From contig JAIRKV010000184.1 in NCBI GenBank assembly GCA_031259935.1, forward strand, positions 1-5,109: a stretch of 5,109 nt of DNA, written 5' to 3'. The position numbers were made by a program, and so were the translations under genes. Positions within the stretch are counted from its first letter, which is position 1. Every line of letters starts with the position of its first letter. This document shows, piece after piece, positions 5,041 through 5,109 of the stretch. Source of the DNA: Prevotellaceae bacterium (GTDB lineage: Bacteria > Bacteroidota > Bacteroidia > Bacteroidales > UBA932). The notes under the pieces are model-generated. The model was not told where the DNA came from and did not search any database. It saw nothing but the letters and a program-made list of their open reading frames with translations.

Positions 5041-5109
5041 TTTTTTTTGTTTTTTCTTATTCATTATTAATCATTTTAATCACACAAATCAAAGTTCGGA
5101 CGGTTTCTT

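Overview
The window looks like an AT-rich chromosomal segment from a member of the Bacteroidota, most likely Bacteroidales. Three things point there. The proteins read like the Bacteroidota versions of the beta clamp, a DEDDh exonuclease and a FAH-fold protein. Good matches to the phylum's -7 promoter box TAnnTTTG lie upstream of the first gene, dnaN and the tRNA. Clear Shine-Dalgarno sequences are absent.

Layout. Bases 1-660 hold no gene. They carry a 177-bp element with long imperfect inverted termini (44-220), then a nest of short GC-richer repeats of the dispersed 'GTCATTGCGAGG...GACGAAGCAATCC' type in both orientations (224-463), then two terminator-like hairpins and a promoter. Four plus-strand protein genes follow: a membrane-anchored DUF4340-like protein of unknown function (664-1635), dnaN encoding the DNA polymerase III sliding clamp (1723-2853), a DEDDh 3'-5' exonuclease with an ExoX-like C-terminal domain (3012-3785), and a fumarylacetoacetate-hydrolase-fold protein (3793-4389) starting 7 bases after the exonuclease stop. 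A strong stem-loop (2910-2963) separates dnaN from the exonuclease/FAH pair. A tRNA-His(GTG) gene with its own promoter box sits at 4633-4707. The last 400 bases are non-coding apart from another copy of the dispersed repeat, interrupted by 30 bases (4932-4999), and a short hairpin module (5011-5040) related to the arms of the 44-220 element.

How the genes relate. dnaN encodes the replication processivity clamp and the exonuclease is a plausible proofreading or repair partner, so the core is a replication/repair locus. The FAH-like protein is probably co-translated with the exonuclease. It appears to have lost most metal-binding and catalytic residues of its family, which makes it the most interesting protein here. 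I found no defence system, CRISPR array, phage gene or transposase. The unusual content is the nested repeat structure and the apparently inactive FAH-fold protein.
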